Positions 8,028 to 16,824 are shown, counted from the first letter of the stretch. The stretch is 64,000 nucleotides of DNA from JBGPTF01 sp041490445 (GCA_041490445.1 JBGPTF010000012.1:66900-130899), one strand, 5' to 3'. Notes: a model not told the origin generated them from the letters alone. A program made the numbers and translations.

Positions 8028-8779
8028 AAGACGTCAAAGTCCTCGTCGTGGACGACAATCCGCTGGTGCTCGACCTTGTCGCCAAAGGACTCGAGCCTCA
8101 TTGTGACGTGTGCACGGCGAAAGATGGCGCGGATGGGCTGCTCAAGGCAGTGGATGATCCCCCCGATCTCATTTTGAGCGATTTCCGGATGCCCGGGCTC
8201 GACGGGCGCCAGCTCCACGAGAAACTGCGCGCGCGGCAGCAGACGGCGCGAATCCCGTTCATCTTCCTGGCGAGCCGGGGCGACATTGAAGAGAAGCTGA
8301 GGCCGGTGGTCGAAGGCGTCGAAGAGTTCATCGCGAAGCCGTTCTTTGTGCAAGATCTGGTTCGCAGCGCGAAGAAAGTAGTGGACCGCGTGCGATTGGA
8401 GAAGCTGCAGACGCGGGCGGCGCGGCCGGGCGTGATCCAGGGCCGGCTGGAGGAGATGAGCATCCTCGACCTGATGCAATCGCTCGAAATGGGACAGAAG
8501 TCCTGCAAGCTCGCGATCCGCCACGACAGCGAAACATGCGAAATGTTTTTCGGCGGCGGGCAGTGCAAGGATGCGAAGGCAGGCGCGCTCGAAGGCGAAG
8601 CGGCGGTCTATCGAGCGGTGGGGTGGAACGATGGGGAATTTGAAATTGACTTCAACGCCGCGCCGGCCCGCGAGACGATCAGCCGGACGACAACCGGCCT
8701 GCTGATGGAAGCGCTGCGCATGCTGGATGAAGGCGCGCGCGACGCCGCCGACGGCACACCTACCAACGCAAGGAGCTGA
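8024..8779 (+). CDS. Response regulator with C-terminal PATAN/DUF4388 domain
   Basis: A 251-residue protein. Residues 1-125 form a receiver domain: VLVVDDNPLVLDLV at the N-terminus with the acidic pair D10-D11, the phosphoacceptor Asp in LILSDFRMPGLDG (about residue 53), and the conserved Lys in FIAKPFFVQDLV (about 105). Residues about 140-235 resemble the PATAN/DUF4388 domain (QGRLEEMSILDLMQSLEMGQKS... and a glycine-rich FFGGGQ turn), which is common in delta-proteobacterial and acidobacterial regulators and thought to mediate protein contacts rather than DNA binding. There is no DNA-binding domain. It overlaps moaC by four bases and precedes mog by eight. No cognate histidine kinase is adjacent. 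Confidence 0.85.
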   Translation: MKDVKVLVVDDNPLVLDLVAKGLEPHCDVCTAKDGADGLLKAVDDPPDLILSDFRMPGLDGRQLHEKLRARQQTARIPFIFLASRGDIEEKLRPVVEGVEEFIAKPFFVQDLVRSAKKVVDRVRLEKLQTRAARPGVIQGRLEEMSILDLMQSLEMGQKSCKLAIRHDSETCEMFFGGGQCKDAKAGALEGEAAVYRAVGWNDGEFEIDFNAAPARETISRTTTGLLMEALRMLDEGARDAADGTPTNARS

Positions 8780-8787
8780 GCGGCGGA

Positions 8788-9264
8788 ATGCGTGTTGCGA
8801 TCGTGACCGTCAGCGATTCCGTGGCGCAGGGCGCGCGCGAAGATCGCTCCGGTCCCGCCGTGGCGGGGCGGTGCCGCGAACTTGGCTGGGAGATTGTGTC
8901 CACCCAGGTTGTTGCGGATGACGAAGCAAAGATTCGGGCGGCGCTTTCGAGCCTGGCCGACGGTGGCGCCGCGGAATTGATACTCACGACCGGCGGAACA
9001 GGGATCGGTCCGCGCGATGTGACTCCGGAAGCGACGACGGCGGTTGCGAGCAAGCTGATCCCCGGACTTGCGGAGCAGATGCGGCGCAAAGGGTTGGAGG
9101 CGACGCCGCGCGCGGTTCTTTCGCGCAGCGTGGCCGGGGTGCGCGGCGGCGCGCTGATTGTAAACCTGCCGGGCAGCCCGAAAGGGGCGGTGGAATCGCT
9201 CGATGCGGTGGCGGAACTTTTGCCGCACGCAGCGAAGGTGTTGCGCGGCGCCCGCCACGACTGA
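8788..9264 (+). CDS. mog: Molybdopterin adenylyltransferase (Mog/MoaB family)
   Basis: A 158-residue single-domain MPT-binding protein that activates molybdopterin with ATP before metal insertion. Visible family motifs are VTVSDSVAQGAREDRSGP at the N-terminus, LILTTGGTGIGPRDVTPEAT (the TGGTG loop, about residues 67-77, with the conserved DVTPEA helix) and NLPGSPKGAVESLD (about 130). MoaB and Mog cannot be separated from sequence alone, but cotranscription with moeA and moaC fits the Mog step that feeds MoeA. It lies eight bases after the response regulator and is the last gene before an apparent new promoter at 9318. Confidence 0.88.
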   Translation: MRVAIVTVSDSVAQGAREDRSGPAVAGRCRELGWEIVSTQVVADDEAKIRAALSSLADGGAAELILTTGGTGIGPRDVTPEATTAVASKLIPGLAEQMRRKGLEATPRAVLSRSVAGVRGGALIVNLPGSPKGAVESLDAVAELLPHAAKVLRGARHD

Positions 9265-9291
9265 ACTGGCTCACAGCCGAATTCCTGGATG

Positions 9292-9323
9292 TTGTAGCTC
9301 TCCCCTCGACCGTTGGCTATAAT
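9292..9323 (+). promoter_or_regulatory. Promoter of the Ser/Thr kinase gene
   Basis: A perfect TATAAT lies at 9318-9323, 11 bases before the kinase ATG at 9335, so the predicted transcript starts within a few bases of the start codon. The best -35 match is TTGTAG at 9292-9297, with a long 20-base spacer. The start codon has no convincing Shine-Dalgarno sequence, which suits a leaderless or very short leader. Confidence 0.55.
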
Positions 9324-9334
9324 CCGCAGCCAAC

Positions 9335-12028
9335 ATGCCCCTTTCTCCCGGCACAAAACTCGGGCCGTATGAGATCGTCGCGGCGGTGGGCGCTGGCGGG
9401 ATGGGGGAAGTTTACCGCGCGCGGGATACGCGCCTCGGCCGCGAGGTTGCGCTGAAAGTCTTGCCGTCTTCGTTTTCGAGCGATGCCGAGCGGCTGCGGC
9501 GGTTCGAGCAGGAAGCGCGGGCGGTGGCCGCGCTGAACCATTCCAACATTCTCGCCATCCACGACATCGGGACTCACGAAGGCGCACCGTTTCTGGTCAC
9601 CGAGTTGCTCAAGGGCGAGACGCTGCGCGAGCGGTTGCGCGGCGGGCCGCTGCCGGTGCGCAAAGCGCTCGAGGTTGCGATTCAGGCAGCGCATGGAATT
9701 GCTGCGGCGCACGAGAAAGGGATCATTCATCGCGACCTGAAACCTGCAAACATTTTCGTCACCACCGATGGCCGCGTGAAGCTTCTCGATTTCGGCTTGG
9801 CGAAGCTCACCCAGGGAGACGATTCCGGCATCAGCGAAACGCAATCACCGACGCGGACCGCAGATCCGATCACGCAAACCGGAGCAGGCGCGGTGCTGGG
9901 AACAGCGGCCTACATGTCGCCGGAACAAGTGCGCGGCAAGCCCTCCGATGCGCGCTCGGACATTTTCGCACTCGGCACGATCCTGTACGAGATGCTCTCC
10001 GGCCAGCGGGCGTTCGAGAAGGATTCTTCCGCGGACACGATGGCGGCGATTCTGAAGGAAGAGCCGGCGGAATTATCCGGCGACGGCCGCAAAGTTCCCC
10101 CCGCGGTCGAACATATCGTGCGGCACTGTCTTGAGAAGAATCCGGCGGAGCGCTTCCAATCCGCGCGTGATCTGGCGTTTGATCTCGAGTCGGTTTCAGG
10201 AATCTCTACGACGAGCGCCGCTGCGCTGTCCGAGACGCAGTCGCCGCAACGCAAATGGCTCGTGGTTGCCACCGGGATGTTGCTGATCGGTCTGCTTGCC
10301 GGATTCTCCATCACGGCTCTGGTACTTCGGCGAAGCGGTTCATCGGTCTGGGAAGCGGGAGGAAGGTCCGAGCGCATGCAGTTCACCATTCCGGTCGCGG
10401 GCCAGGTCAACAGCCTGGCACTCTCCGCGGATGGGCGCATGCTGGCTTTCGTTATTCCCGACGAGACCAGCGGCAGCAACATCATCTACGTGCAGCGCGT
10501 CGGCGGTGGTGAGGCGCGAGCGCTGCCGGGAACCGAGGGGGCAACCTATCCGGCGTGGTCGCCGGATGGCACCTATTTGGCATTTTTTGCCGATGGCAAG
10601 TTGAAGAAGGTCGCCGTCGCGGGAGGCGAGCCCTTGGTGCTCGGGGGTGCAAGTATGGGCCGGGGAATCAGTTGGGGGAGTAAGGGCGTGATCCTGTATG
10701 CCCCCGCACCGGGCGGTGGTCTGTGGCAGATCCATGCCGACGGCACCGGTGCCGCGCCCGTTGTAATTGCCAAGGAGTTTGTACGCTGGCCTGCCTTTCT
10801 CCCCGACGGGGAGCACTACTTATTCTGGGCGGGCAACTTCGACGTGAGTCCTGAAGATAAGGTGAGCGGCATCTACTTCAGTTCGCTCGGCAGCCAGGAC
10901 AAGAAGCTGCTTGTCCTTGCCCGCTCGAATCCGGGTTATGGAGCCGGTGCGCTCTTCTACCTGGACGCCAAACTAAGGCTGGTTTCGGTGCCGCTGGACA
11001 CGAGCCGTGGCCGCCTCACCGGGGAGCCCAATGTAGTGGCGACTGCGGTGGCTTATTCGCCGTCAACCTATTGGGCTAACTTCGCGGTGGCGGCGAACGG
11101 GACGACCGTTTATGACGGCAGTTCCGGCGTGGCACTGTCGCAGTTGACCTGGTATGACCGTTCGGGCAAACAACTGGGCACCGTGAGCGATGCCGGAGTA
11201 GTGGCGAACCCCGCCATATCTCCCGATGGCCGCCTGGTTGTGGTGGACATGAACGACCTGAAGTCACGCAATATAGACTTGTGGATTGATGACCTGGTTC
11301 GGAGTACGAACTCGCGTTTCACGTTCACCCCCTCGGAGGACGCGGGCGGAGTCTGGTCTCGCGACGGCATCTCGATAGCCTACGGCGCAACTTTGAACGG
11401 GCCGAACCTGCACATCAAGAAAGCGAACGGATTGCAGCCCGCCCGAGTGGTCGTCACCGCCGGCCAACCCGTGGGTTCAGACTGGCTGACTCCTAACTCC
11501 TGGTCAGCGAGTGATCAGAACATTCTCTGCACTCAACAGACAAGTCCGGAGTCCAAACTCGTTCTCGTCGATGTGACCTCCGGCGCGGTGACCCCATTTC
11601 TGAGCGCGAGCGGCAGCCAGGCCGCCGGGCAGGTATCGCCCGATGGGAAATGGGTGGCGTACGCCTCCAGCGAATCCGGGGAGTGGGAAATTTACGCCAC
11701 TAGCTTTCCGGACGGGGCCGGCAAGTGGCAGGTGTCGCGCGGTGGCGGCACCCAACCGCGTTGGAGCCGCGAGGGCAAAGAGATTCTCTACGTCGCGCCC
11801 AAGAACGCGCTCACCGCGGTACCGGTGAGCACCGACGGGGGCTTTTCTACCGGAGTTCCTGCCCGGTTGTTCCAGGTACACAGCCGCCCGCCGGTTTCCA
11901 ATACGGACTTTTACACCTACGACGTATCGAAGGACGGCAAGCGTTTCCTGGTGAGTCGCTATGTGAAGCCGGAGCTGAATCCGCCTCTGCACATCGTGCT
12001 GAACGCCGGCGCCGCAGCGGAGAAGTAA
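9335..12028 (+). CDS. Transmembrane Ser/Thr protein kinase with TolB/PD40 beta-propeller sensor domain
   Basis: An 897-residue Hanks-type kinase. Residues about 11-285 are the kinase domain: glycine loop GAGGMGEV (19-26), catalytic Lys41, HRDLKPAN with Asp134, DFG with Asp152, and a GTAAYMSPEQVRG activation segment. One membrane helix (about 308-330) is followed by roughly 560 extracytoplasmic residues with repeated SPDG-containing blades (for example SPDGTYLAFF, SPDGRLVVVD, SPDGKWVAYAS), as in TolB/WD40-like PD40 propellers. This architecture is strongly expanded in Acidobacteriota. The input signal and substrates are unknown. Its stop codon overlaps the ATG of a truncated second kinase frame. 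Confidence 0.93.
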   Translation: MPLSPGTKLGPYEIVAAVGAGGMGEVYRARDTRLGREVALKVLPSSFSSDAERLRRFEQEARAVAALNHSNILAIHDIGTHEGAPFLVTELLKGETLRERLRGGPLPVRKALEVAIQAAHGIAAAHEKGIIHRDLKPANIFVTTDGRVKLLDFGLAKLTQGDDSGISETQSPTRTADPITQTGAGAVLGTAAYMSPEQVRGKPSDARSDIFALGTILYEMLSGQRAFEKDSSADTMAAILKEEPAELSGDGRKVPPAVEHIVRHCLEKNPAERFQSARDLAFDLESVSGISTTSAAALSETQSPQRKWLVVATGMLLIGLLAGFSITALVLRRSGSSVWEAGGRSERMQFTIPVAGQVNSLALSADGRMLAFVIPDETSGSNIIYVQRVGGGEARALPGTEGATYPAWSPDGTYLAFFADGKLKKVAVAGGEPLVLGGASMGRGISWGSKGVILYAPAPGGGLWQIHADGTGAAPVVIAKEFVRWPAFLPDGEHYLFWAGNFDVSPEDKVSGIYFSSLGSQDKKLLVLARSNPGYGAGALFYLDAKLRLVSVPLDTSRGRLTGEPNVVATAVAYSPSTYWANFAVAANGTTVYDGSSGVALSQLTWYDRSGKQLGTVSDAGVVANPAISPDGRLVVVDMNDLKSRNIDLWIDDLVRSTNSRFTFTPSEDAGGVWSRDGISIAYGATLNGPNLHIKKANGLQPARVVVTAGQPVGSDWLTPNSWSASDQNILCTQQTSPESKLVLVDVTSGAVTPFLSASGSQAAGQVSPDGKWVAYASSESGEWEIYATSFPDGAGKWQVSRGGGTQPRWSREGKEILYVAPKNALTAVPVSTDGGFSTGVPARLFQVHSRPPVSNTDFYTYDVSKDGKRFLVSRYVKPELNPPLHIVLNAGAAAEK

Positions 12029-12093
12029 TGCTGACCAACGGAAGCAAACTCGGGCCGTATGAAATCGCCGCGGCGCTCGGCGTAGGGGAATAA
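12028..12093 (+). pseudogene. Stub of a second Ser/Thr kinase gene
   Basis: Immediately after the kinase (TAATG overlap), a frame of 21 codons starts MLTNGSKLGPYEIAAALGVGE and then meets TAA. It matches the first 20 residues of the upstream kinase (SPGTKLGPYEIVAAVGAGG) almost position by position, up to the glycine loop. This looks like the remnant of a tandemly duplicated kinase gene whose body was deleted. The following 160 bases up to nuoA contain no recognisable kinase sequence. Confidence 0.7.
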
Positions 12094-12257
12094 GGGGCGT
12101 TTCCCGCACAACGAACTTACGGACCGCGGGGCCGCTGCAAGCAAGCATCCCGCGCAGCACTTCCACCGTTAGTTCTTTTTGAGCGCTTCTCCGCGCTGGA
12201 ATCGGCGCAAACTTGCTGGCCGGGATTCTTCCGCTGTGTTAGCATCTCCGGTTTGTT

Positions 12258-12641
12258 ATGCCGTCCCAATACATCCCGATCTTTATTTACGCGGCTCTTG
12301 TCGTGGCGTTTCCGACGGCCACGCTGCTCCTTTTCCAGCTCATCCGGCCGACGATGCGCGCGGTGGGTGACAAACTGAAGCCGTACGAGTGCGGCGTGCC
12401 CGCCGAAGGCGATGCGCGCGGGCGCTACTCGGTGCGCTTCTACATCATTGCCATCCTGTTTGTGATCTTCGATGTGGAGATCATTTTTCTTTTCCCGTGG
12501 GCAATCAAGTACGGCTCCGTCTTCACGACGAAGAACGACGCCATGGGGCTCTACGGGCTGGCCACCATGTTCGTCTTTCTCGGGGTTCTGGTGGTCGGCT
12601 ACATCTGGCTGTACAAGAAGGGCGCGCTCGAGTGGGTGTAG
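12258..12641 (+). CDS. nuoA: NADH-quinone oxidoreductase subunit A (set 1)
   Basis: A 127-residue membrane subunit of complex I with three helices. The conserved cytoplasmic loop after helix 1 contains KPYECG (41-46) and the second helix carries FDVEIIFLFPW (from residue 71), with the conserved acidic residues that help form the quinone-tunnel region together with NuoH. It is the first gene of nuo set 1. nuoB, which normally follows and often overlaps, is absent: only 146 bases without a usable frame separate the stop from the nuoC start. Confidence 0.95.
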   Translation: MPSQYIPIFIYAALVVAFPTATLLLFQLIRPTMRAVGDKLKPYECGVPAEGDARGRYSVRFYIIAILFVIFDVEIIFLFPWAIKYGSVFTTKNDAMGLYGLATMFVFLGVLVVGYIWLYKKGALEWV

Positions 12642-12787
12642 CCGCGCCCGCAACCGCGCTTTCGCACGGAGCGCTGAAGTTCCCGGAGTGTTGACGCTGA
12701 TTTTGGGGGCGTGTTAGAAACATCGGCTGCCCCGTTGTGTGTGGAATCCGCCGGGCGGCCGGCATTTCCAGGTTCCCGCTCAAGAAG

Positions 12788-13429
12788 ATGGCGAACGATC
12801 CCTCGCAAAAAGATTCCTCCGCCACCCCGACTGGGGGGACGGCGGAAGGCGCTCCCGCAAAGCCCGCTGCAGCAGCGCCTCCGAAGGCGCCAATGCCGGC
12901 AGCGCCAGCCAAAGAGCCGCCTCCCAAACCTATTCCGCTCGATAACGATCTTGTGCAACGGCTGAAAGCGCGCTTTGGAGAGGCGATTCGGGAGGCATGG
13001 CTCGACCGGAAGCAGGCGATCGTTGTGATCGCCGCCGAAAAGCTTTTGGAGATCGCGCACTACTGCCGCGAGGACGAAAAGTTCGACATGCTCACCGACC
13101 TGACGGCCGTGGACTGGCCAAAGCGCGAAAAACGCTTCGACGTGATCCTGAACCTCTATTCGTTCGCGAAGAACGAGCGCCTGCGGCTGAAGGCGCTGGC
13201 GGGCGAAAACGAACCCGTGGCGAGCGTGGTGAGCGTGTGGCCTGCGGCAAACTGGCTCGAGCGCGAAGCGTACGACATGTTCGGCATCTCCTTCAGCGGG
13301 CATCCCGATTTGCGGCGCATCCTGCTGCCGGAAGAATGGCAGGGCCATCCGCTGCGGAAGGATTACGACATTTTGAAACAGGACACCGCCTGGGTGAAAG
13401 AAAACCTGGGAATCGAGAGCGGGCAGTAA
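12788..13429 (+). CDS. nuoC: NADH-quinone oxidoreductase subunit C (set 1) with Pro/Ala-rich N-terminal extension
   Basis: A 213-residue peripheral subunit that packs against NuoD. The family signature is clear in the C-terminal half: WPAANWLEREAYDMFGI followed by FSGHPDLRRILLP and HPLRKDY. Unusually, the first 50 or so residues form a low-complexity Ala/Pro/Lys-rich tail before the fold begins near LDNDLVQRL; the set 2 copy (159 residues) has no such tail. The ATG at 12788, preceded by CAAGAAG, is chosen; an in-frame upstream ATG at 12737 would add 17 residues unlike the family. nuoD starts four bases after the stop. Confidence 0.93.
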   Translation: MANDPSQKDSSATPTGGTAEGAPAKPAAAAPPKAPMPAAPAKEPPPKPIPLDNDLVQRLKARFGEAIREAWLDRKQAIVVIAAEKLLEIAHYCREDEKFDMLTDLTAVDWPKREKRFDVILNLYSFAKNERLRLKALAGENEPVASVVSVWPAANWLEREAYDMFGISFSGHPDLRRILLPEEWQGHPLRKDYDILKQDTAWVKENLGIESGQ

Positions 13430-13432
13430 GAC

Positions 13433-14575
13433 ATGGCGGAAACGCGCATCCCGAACAGCTCGAACGTCGCGACGACGGTGCTCGGGGCCGACGAAATCAT
13501 CCTCAACATGGGGCCACAGCATCCTTCCACGCACGGCGTGCTGCGCGTGCGGCTGAAGCTCGACGGCGAGCGGGTGAGGGAATCGGAATGCATCATCGGC
13601 TACCTTCACCGCGGCGTGGAAAAGATCGCCGAGCACCGCAGCTACCAGCAGTTCGCGCCCTACGTGGATCGCATGGATTACGTGGCGGCCGTATCGAACG
13701 GGCTCGGCTATTGCGAGGCGATCGAAAAGCTGCTGGGCGCGGAGGCGCCGCCGCGCGCGAAAGTGGTGCGCACGATTTTGACCGAGCTGCAGCGAATCGC
13801 GAGCCACATGGTGTGGCTGGGGACGCACGCGCTCGATATTGGGGCGCTGACGCCGATTTTCTACTGCTTCCGCGAGCGCGAGGAAATCCTGAAGATTATC
13901 GAGAAATATTGCGGCGCGCGGCTGACCACCCATGCGTTTCGCATCGGCGGGTTGCAGTACGAGACCTACGACGGCTTCGAACAGGAAGTGAAACGGTTCT
14001 GCGAGGATCTCGACCACAAGATCGACGAATACGAACAACTGCTGACCGAGAATCGCATCTGGGTGGGCCGCACGAAGGGCGTCGGCATTCTGTCGGCCGA
14101 GGACGCGATCGGGCTCGGCGTCACCGGGCCGGTGCTGCGCGCCAGCGGCGTGAAGTGGGACATCCGCAAGGCGATGCCGTACGCCGCATACGAGCAGTAC
14201 GATTTCGAAATTCCCACCGGCAAGAACGGCGATACCTACGACCGGTACCTTGTCCGGATGGCGGAGATGCGCCAGTCGCGGCGCATCTGCCTGCAGGCGA
14301 TCGAGAACATTCCGTCGGGTCCGATCATGGCGCGCATCGGCAAAGTGCTGAAGCCGCCGGTGGGCGAGGTGTACCACTCGATTGAAGCGCCGAAGGGCGA
14401 ACTGGGATACTACGTAGTCAGCGACGCCACGACGCAGCCCTATCGCGTGCGCGTGCGCCCGCCGTCGTTCATCAACCTGCAAGCGTTCGACAAGATGGTG
14501 CGTGGCAGCCTGGTGGCGGACGTGGTAGCCATCATCGGCACGATTGATATTGTTCTTGGAGAAGTGGATCGCTAA
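13433..14575 (+). CDS. nuoD: NADH-quinone oxidoreductase subunit D (set 1)
   Basis: A 380-residue 49-kDa-type subunit that forms the quinone-binding pocket with NuoB. The N-terminal NMGPQHPSTHGVLR (from residue 25) holds the conserved His-x3-His of the quinone loop; further on are GYLHRGVEK, RMDYVAAVSNGLGYC and the C-terminal GTIDIVLGEVDR that ends all family members. Length and motifs are normal. The partner NuoB, whose N2 cluster donates to quinone, is not encoded in this cluster. After the stop there are only 30 bases before nuoH, so nuoE, nuoF and nuoG, which usually lie here, are missing from set 1. Confidence 0.95.
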   Translation: MAETRIPNSSNVATTVLGADEIILNMGPQHPSTHGVLRVRLKLDGERVRESECIIGYLHRGVEKIAEHRSYQQFAPYVDRMDYVAAVSNGLGYCEAIEKLLGAEAPPRAKVVRTILTELQRIASHMVWLGTHALDIGALTPIFYCFREREEILKIIEKYCGARLTTHAFRIGGLQYETYDGFEQEVKRFCEDLDHKIDEYEQLLTENRIWVGRTKGVGILSAEDAIGLGVTGPVLRASGVKWDIRKAMPYAAYEQYDFEIPTGKNGDTYDRYLVRMAEMRQSRRICLQAIENIPSGPIMARIGKVLKPPVGEVYHSIEAPKGELGYYVVSDATTQPYRVRVRPPSFINLQAFDKMVRGSLVADVVAIIGTIDIVLGEVDR

Positions 14576-14605
14576 GTTCGAAGGAGCGAGCGGATCGCGC
14601 AGACC

Positions 14606-15946
14606 ATGAACCCGCAGAGCTTCGAAGCTATTCGCCCTTACCTCCTGCCGGTCCTGTACGGCGTGGTGCTTGTCGCCGTGCTGCCGCTCATCGTGGGCTA
14701 CATCATTCTGCTCGAGCGCAAGGTGATGGCCGACATGCAGGCGCGGCTCGGTCCGATGCGCGTGGGACCCCACGGGCTGCTGCAGCCGCTCGCCGACGGC
14801 GTGAAGCTCATGATCAAGGAAGACATCATTCCGGAGGCTGCCGACTTCTGGGTCTTCTGGCTCGCGCCCCTGATCACCTTTCTCGGCGGGATGACAGCGC
14901 TCGCGGCGATGGCGTTTGGTCCCGTGTTCCAGATCGCGGACTTGAACATCGGCGTGCTGTTCATCCTCGGCGTCAGCTCGATGGGAATCTACGGCATCGT
15001 GCTCGGCGGATGGGCTTCGAATAGCCATTACTCTCTGCTGGGAGCGATGCGCAGCGCGGCACAACTTGTCAGCTACGAAACCGCCGCGGGCATGGCGCTG
15101 GTGACGGCGCTGCTCCTGGGCGGCTCGCTATCCATGCGCAACCTGGTGGAAGCGCAGCAGCGTTCGGGCGTGTGGTTCATTTTTTTGGCGCCGATCGCGT
15201 TCTTCATTTATCTCATTGCCTCGATTGCGGAGACGAACCGCTCGCCGTTCGACCTGCCTGAAGCGGAATCGGAACTCGTGGCCGGTTATATGACCGAATA
15301 CAGCGGGTTCCGCTGGGTCATCTTCATGATGGCCGAGTATGCCAACGTGATCGTCGTTTCCGGCCTCGCGACAACGCTCTTCCTCGGAGGCTGGCTGCGG
15401 CCATTCGCGAGCTTCCACGCGCATCTTCCCGGCTCTGCGATTGACATTCTCGACGCGGTTCCGGGGCTGATTCTGCTGCTCGTGGCGGGCTATTGCTTCT
15501 GGCGGACGCCGAAGCAGCCGGTGCAAATTCAGAAAGCGGTGATGGCGCTGTTCGGATTCATCTGCCTGGGGCTGGCGGGCGCGCTGACGCTGCCGCTTTC
15601 GTCCGCGTTTGCTGCCTGGATGCCCGGAATCCACGGCGCGTTCTGGTTCCTGGCGAAAATCTTTGTGTACGTGTACGGGTTCTTGTGGTTCCGGTTCACA
15701 TTCCCCCGGTACCGGTTCGACCAGTTGATGCGGCTGGGCTGGCATTTTCTGATCCCGCTGTCGCTGGTGAACGTGATGGGCGTGGGGATCGCGCTGGTGT
15801 TGCACCAGCAGGCGGGCTGGGGATTGGCCGGGGCGCTGACGCTGACCACGTTCGGGACGCTGGTGATTGCCGGGTGGCTTGTGGCGGTCAGCGAGCGGCA
15901 CGAGCGCGAGTTGCTGACGCCGGCTTCGCTGGCGGGTGGTGATTAA
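14606..15946 (+). CDS. nuoH: NADH-quinone oxidoreductase subunit H (set 1)
   Basis: A 446-residue membrane subunit, longer than the classical 325-residue NuoH because of extra C-terminal helices. The cytosolic loops carry the signature ERKVMADMQARLGP, then VGPHGLLQPLADGVKL and, further on, SIAETNRSPFDLPEAESELVAG, the acidic loop lining the entrance of the quinone chamber, and EYSGFRW. The stop codon is immediately followed by the GTG of nuoJ with no spacer, so there is physically no room for nuoI, which lies between H and J in canonical operons. Confidence 0.95.
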   Translation: MNPQSFEAIRPYLLPVLYGVVLVAVLPLIVGYIILLERKVMADMQARLGPMRVGPHGLLQPLADGVKLMIKEDIIPEAADFWVFWLAPLITFLGGMTALAAMAFGPVFQIADLNIGVLFILGVSSMGIYGIVLGGWASNSHYSLLGAMRSAAQLVSYETAAGMALVTALLLGGSLSMRNLVEAQQRSGVWFIFLAPIAFFIYLIASIAETNRSPFDLPEAESELVAGYMTEYSGFRWVIFMMAEYANVIVVSGLATTLFLGGWLRPFASFHAHLPGSAIDILDAVPGLILLLVAGYCFWRTPKQPVQIQKAVMALFGFICLGLAGALTLPLSSAFAAWMPGIHGAFWFLAKIFVYVYGFLWFRFTFPRYRFDQLMRLGWHFLIPLSLVNVMGVGIALVLHQQAGWGLAGALTLTTFGTLVIAGWLVAVSERHERELLTPASLAGGD

Positions 15947-16468
15947 GTGACGGGAACAACGGTCAACCTGGTGTTGTTCTACTTCTTCGGCGGAATCGCC
16001 GTGCTCTCCGCCATTCTCATGGTGACGCGGCGCAACGTGGTTCACAGCGCCATCTTTCTGATCACGTCGCTGCTGGCGACGGCGGGAATCTATCTGCAGT
16101 TGCAGGCGGAATTCATTTTTGCCGTGCAGATCATCCTCTATGTGGGCGGGATCGTGGTGCTGTTTGTGTTCGTCATCATGCTGGTGAACCTGGATGTGAC
16201 GCTGCACCAGGCGCAGTTCAACCGGCAGTGGTGGGTGGCGACGCTCATCGCGCTGGTCCTTGGCGCGCAGCTCGTCTTTGCCGTGTGGATCGGGCGGCAG
16301 GGGAGCGTGCTGAACCTTCCGCCGGCGGCGCCCGCGCTGACGGCGCAGAACACCGAACAGGTCGGGCAGGTGCTGTTCGATACCTACATGCTGCCATTCG
16401 AGATTGCGTCGATCCTGCTTCTCGTGGCGATGATTGGAGCGGTGGTGATGGCGAAGCGGAGAATCTGA
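15947..16468 (+). CDS. nuoJ: NADH-quinone oxidoreductase subunit J (set 1)
   Basis: A 173-residue membrane subunit with five predicted helices. It starts with GTG directly after the nuoH stop. The third helix carries the conserved YVGGIVVLFVFVIMLVNL segment (about residues 64-83), with the glycine pair that forms the pi-bulge of helix 3, and it begins at AVQIILYVGG as in the family. The C-terminus IGAVVMAKR matches family ends. One base separates it from nuoK. Confidence 0.93.
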   Translation: MTGTTVNLVLFYFFGGIAVLSAILMVTRRNVVHSAIFLITSLLATAGIYLQLQAEFIFAVQIILYVGGIVVLFVFVIMLVNLDVTLHQAQFNRQWWVATLIALVLGAQLVFAVWIGRQGSVLNLPPAAPALTAQNTEQVGQVLFDTYMLPFEIASILLLVAMIGAVVMAKRRI

Positions 16469-16469
16469 A

Positions 16470-16772
16470 ATGATCCCGACAACGCATTACCTATTGTTGA
16501 GCCTGGCGCTGTTCACGATCGGCGTGATCGGCGTGTTGACGCGGCGCAACGTGATCGTCATCTTGATGTCCATTGAGCTGATCTTGAACGCGGTGAACAT
16601 CAACCTGGTCGCGTTCTCGCGAATGCTGGGGTCGGTGCACGGGCAGGTGTTCGCGATTTTCATCATCACCGATGCGGCGGCGGAAGCGGCCGTGGGTTTG
16701 GGGATCATCATCGCGTATTTTCGGAACCGCGAGACGGTGCTGGCGGACGAAATGGATCTGCTGAAGTGGTAA
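16470..16772 (+). CDS. nuoK: NADH-quinone oxidoreductase subunit K (set 1)
   Basis: A 100-residue three-helix subunit homologous to MrpC antiporter subunits. The conserved MSIELILNAVNINLVAF (about residues 31-47) holds the key membrane glutamate of helix 2 (E34 region), and the second glutamate lies in AAAEAAVGLGIII of helix 3. Length and composition are normal. A 123-base intergenic region with an interspersed repeat separates it from nuoL; this is the largest gap within set 1 after the A-C gap. Confidence 0.95.
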   Translation: MIPTTHYLLLSLALFTIGVIGVLTRRNVIVILMSIELILNAVNINLVAFSRMLGSVHGQVFAIFIITDAAAEAAVGLGIIIAYFRNRETVLADEMDLLKW

Positions 16773-16824
16773 GCGGCCTGCGCGAAGGAAACGTCGTGAA
16801 GGCCGGAGCAAGACTTCTAACGAT

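Noticed and set aside
12599..15064. An 821-codon open frame on the minus strand across nuoC, nuoD and nuoH
   Set aside because: Complement of conserved nuo genes with biased Arg/His/Asp composition and no recognisable motif.
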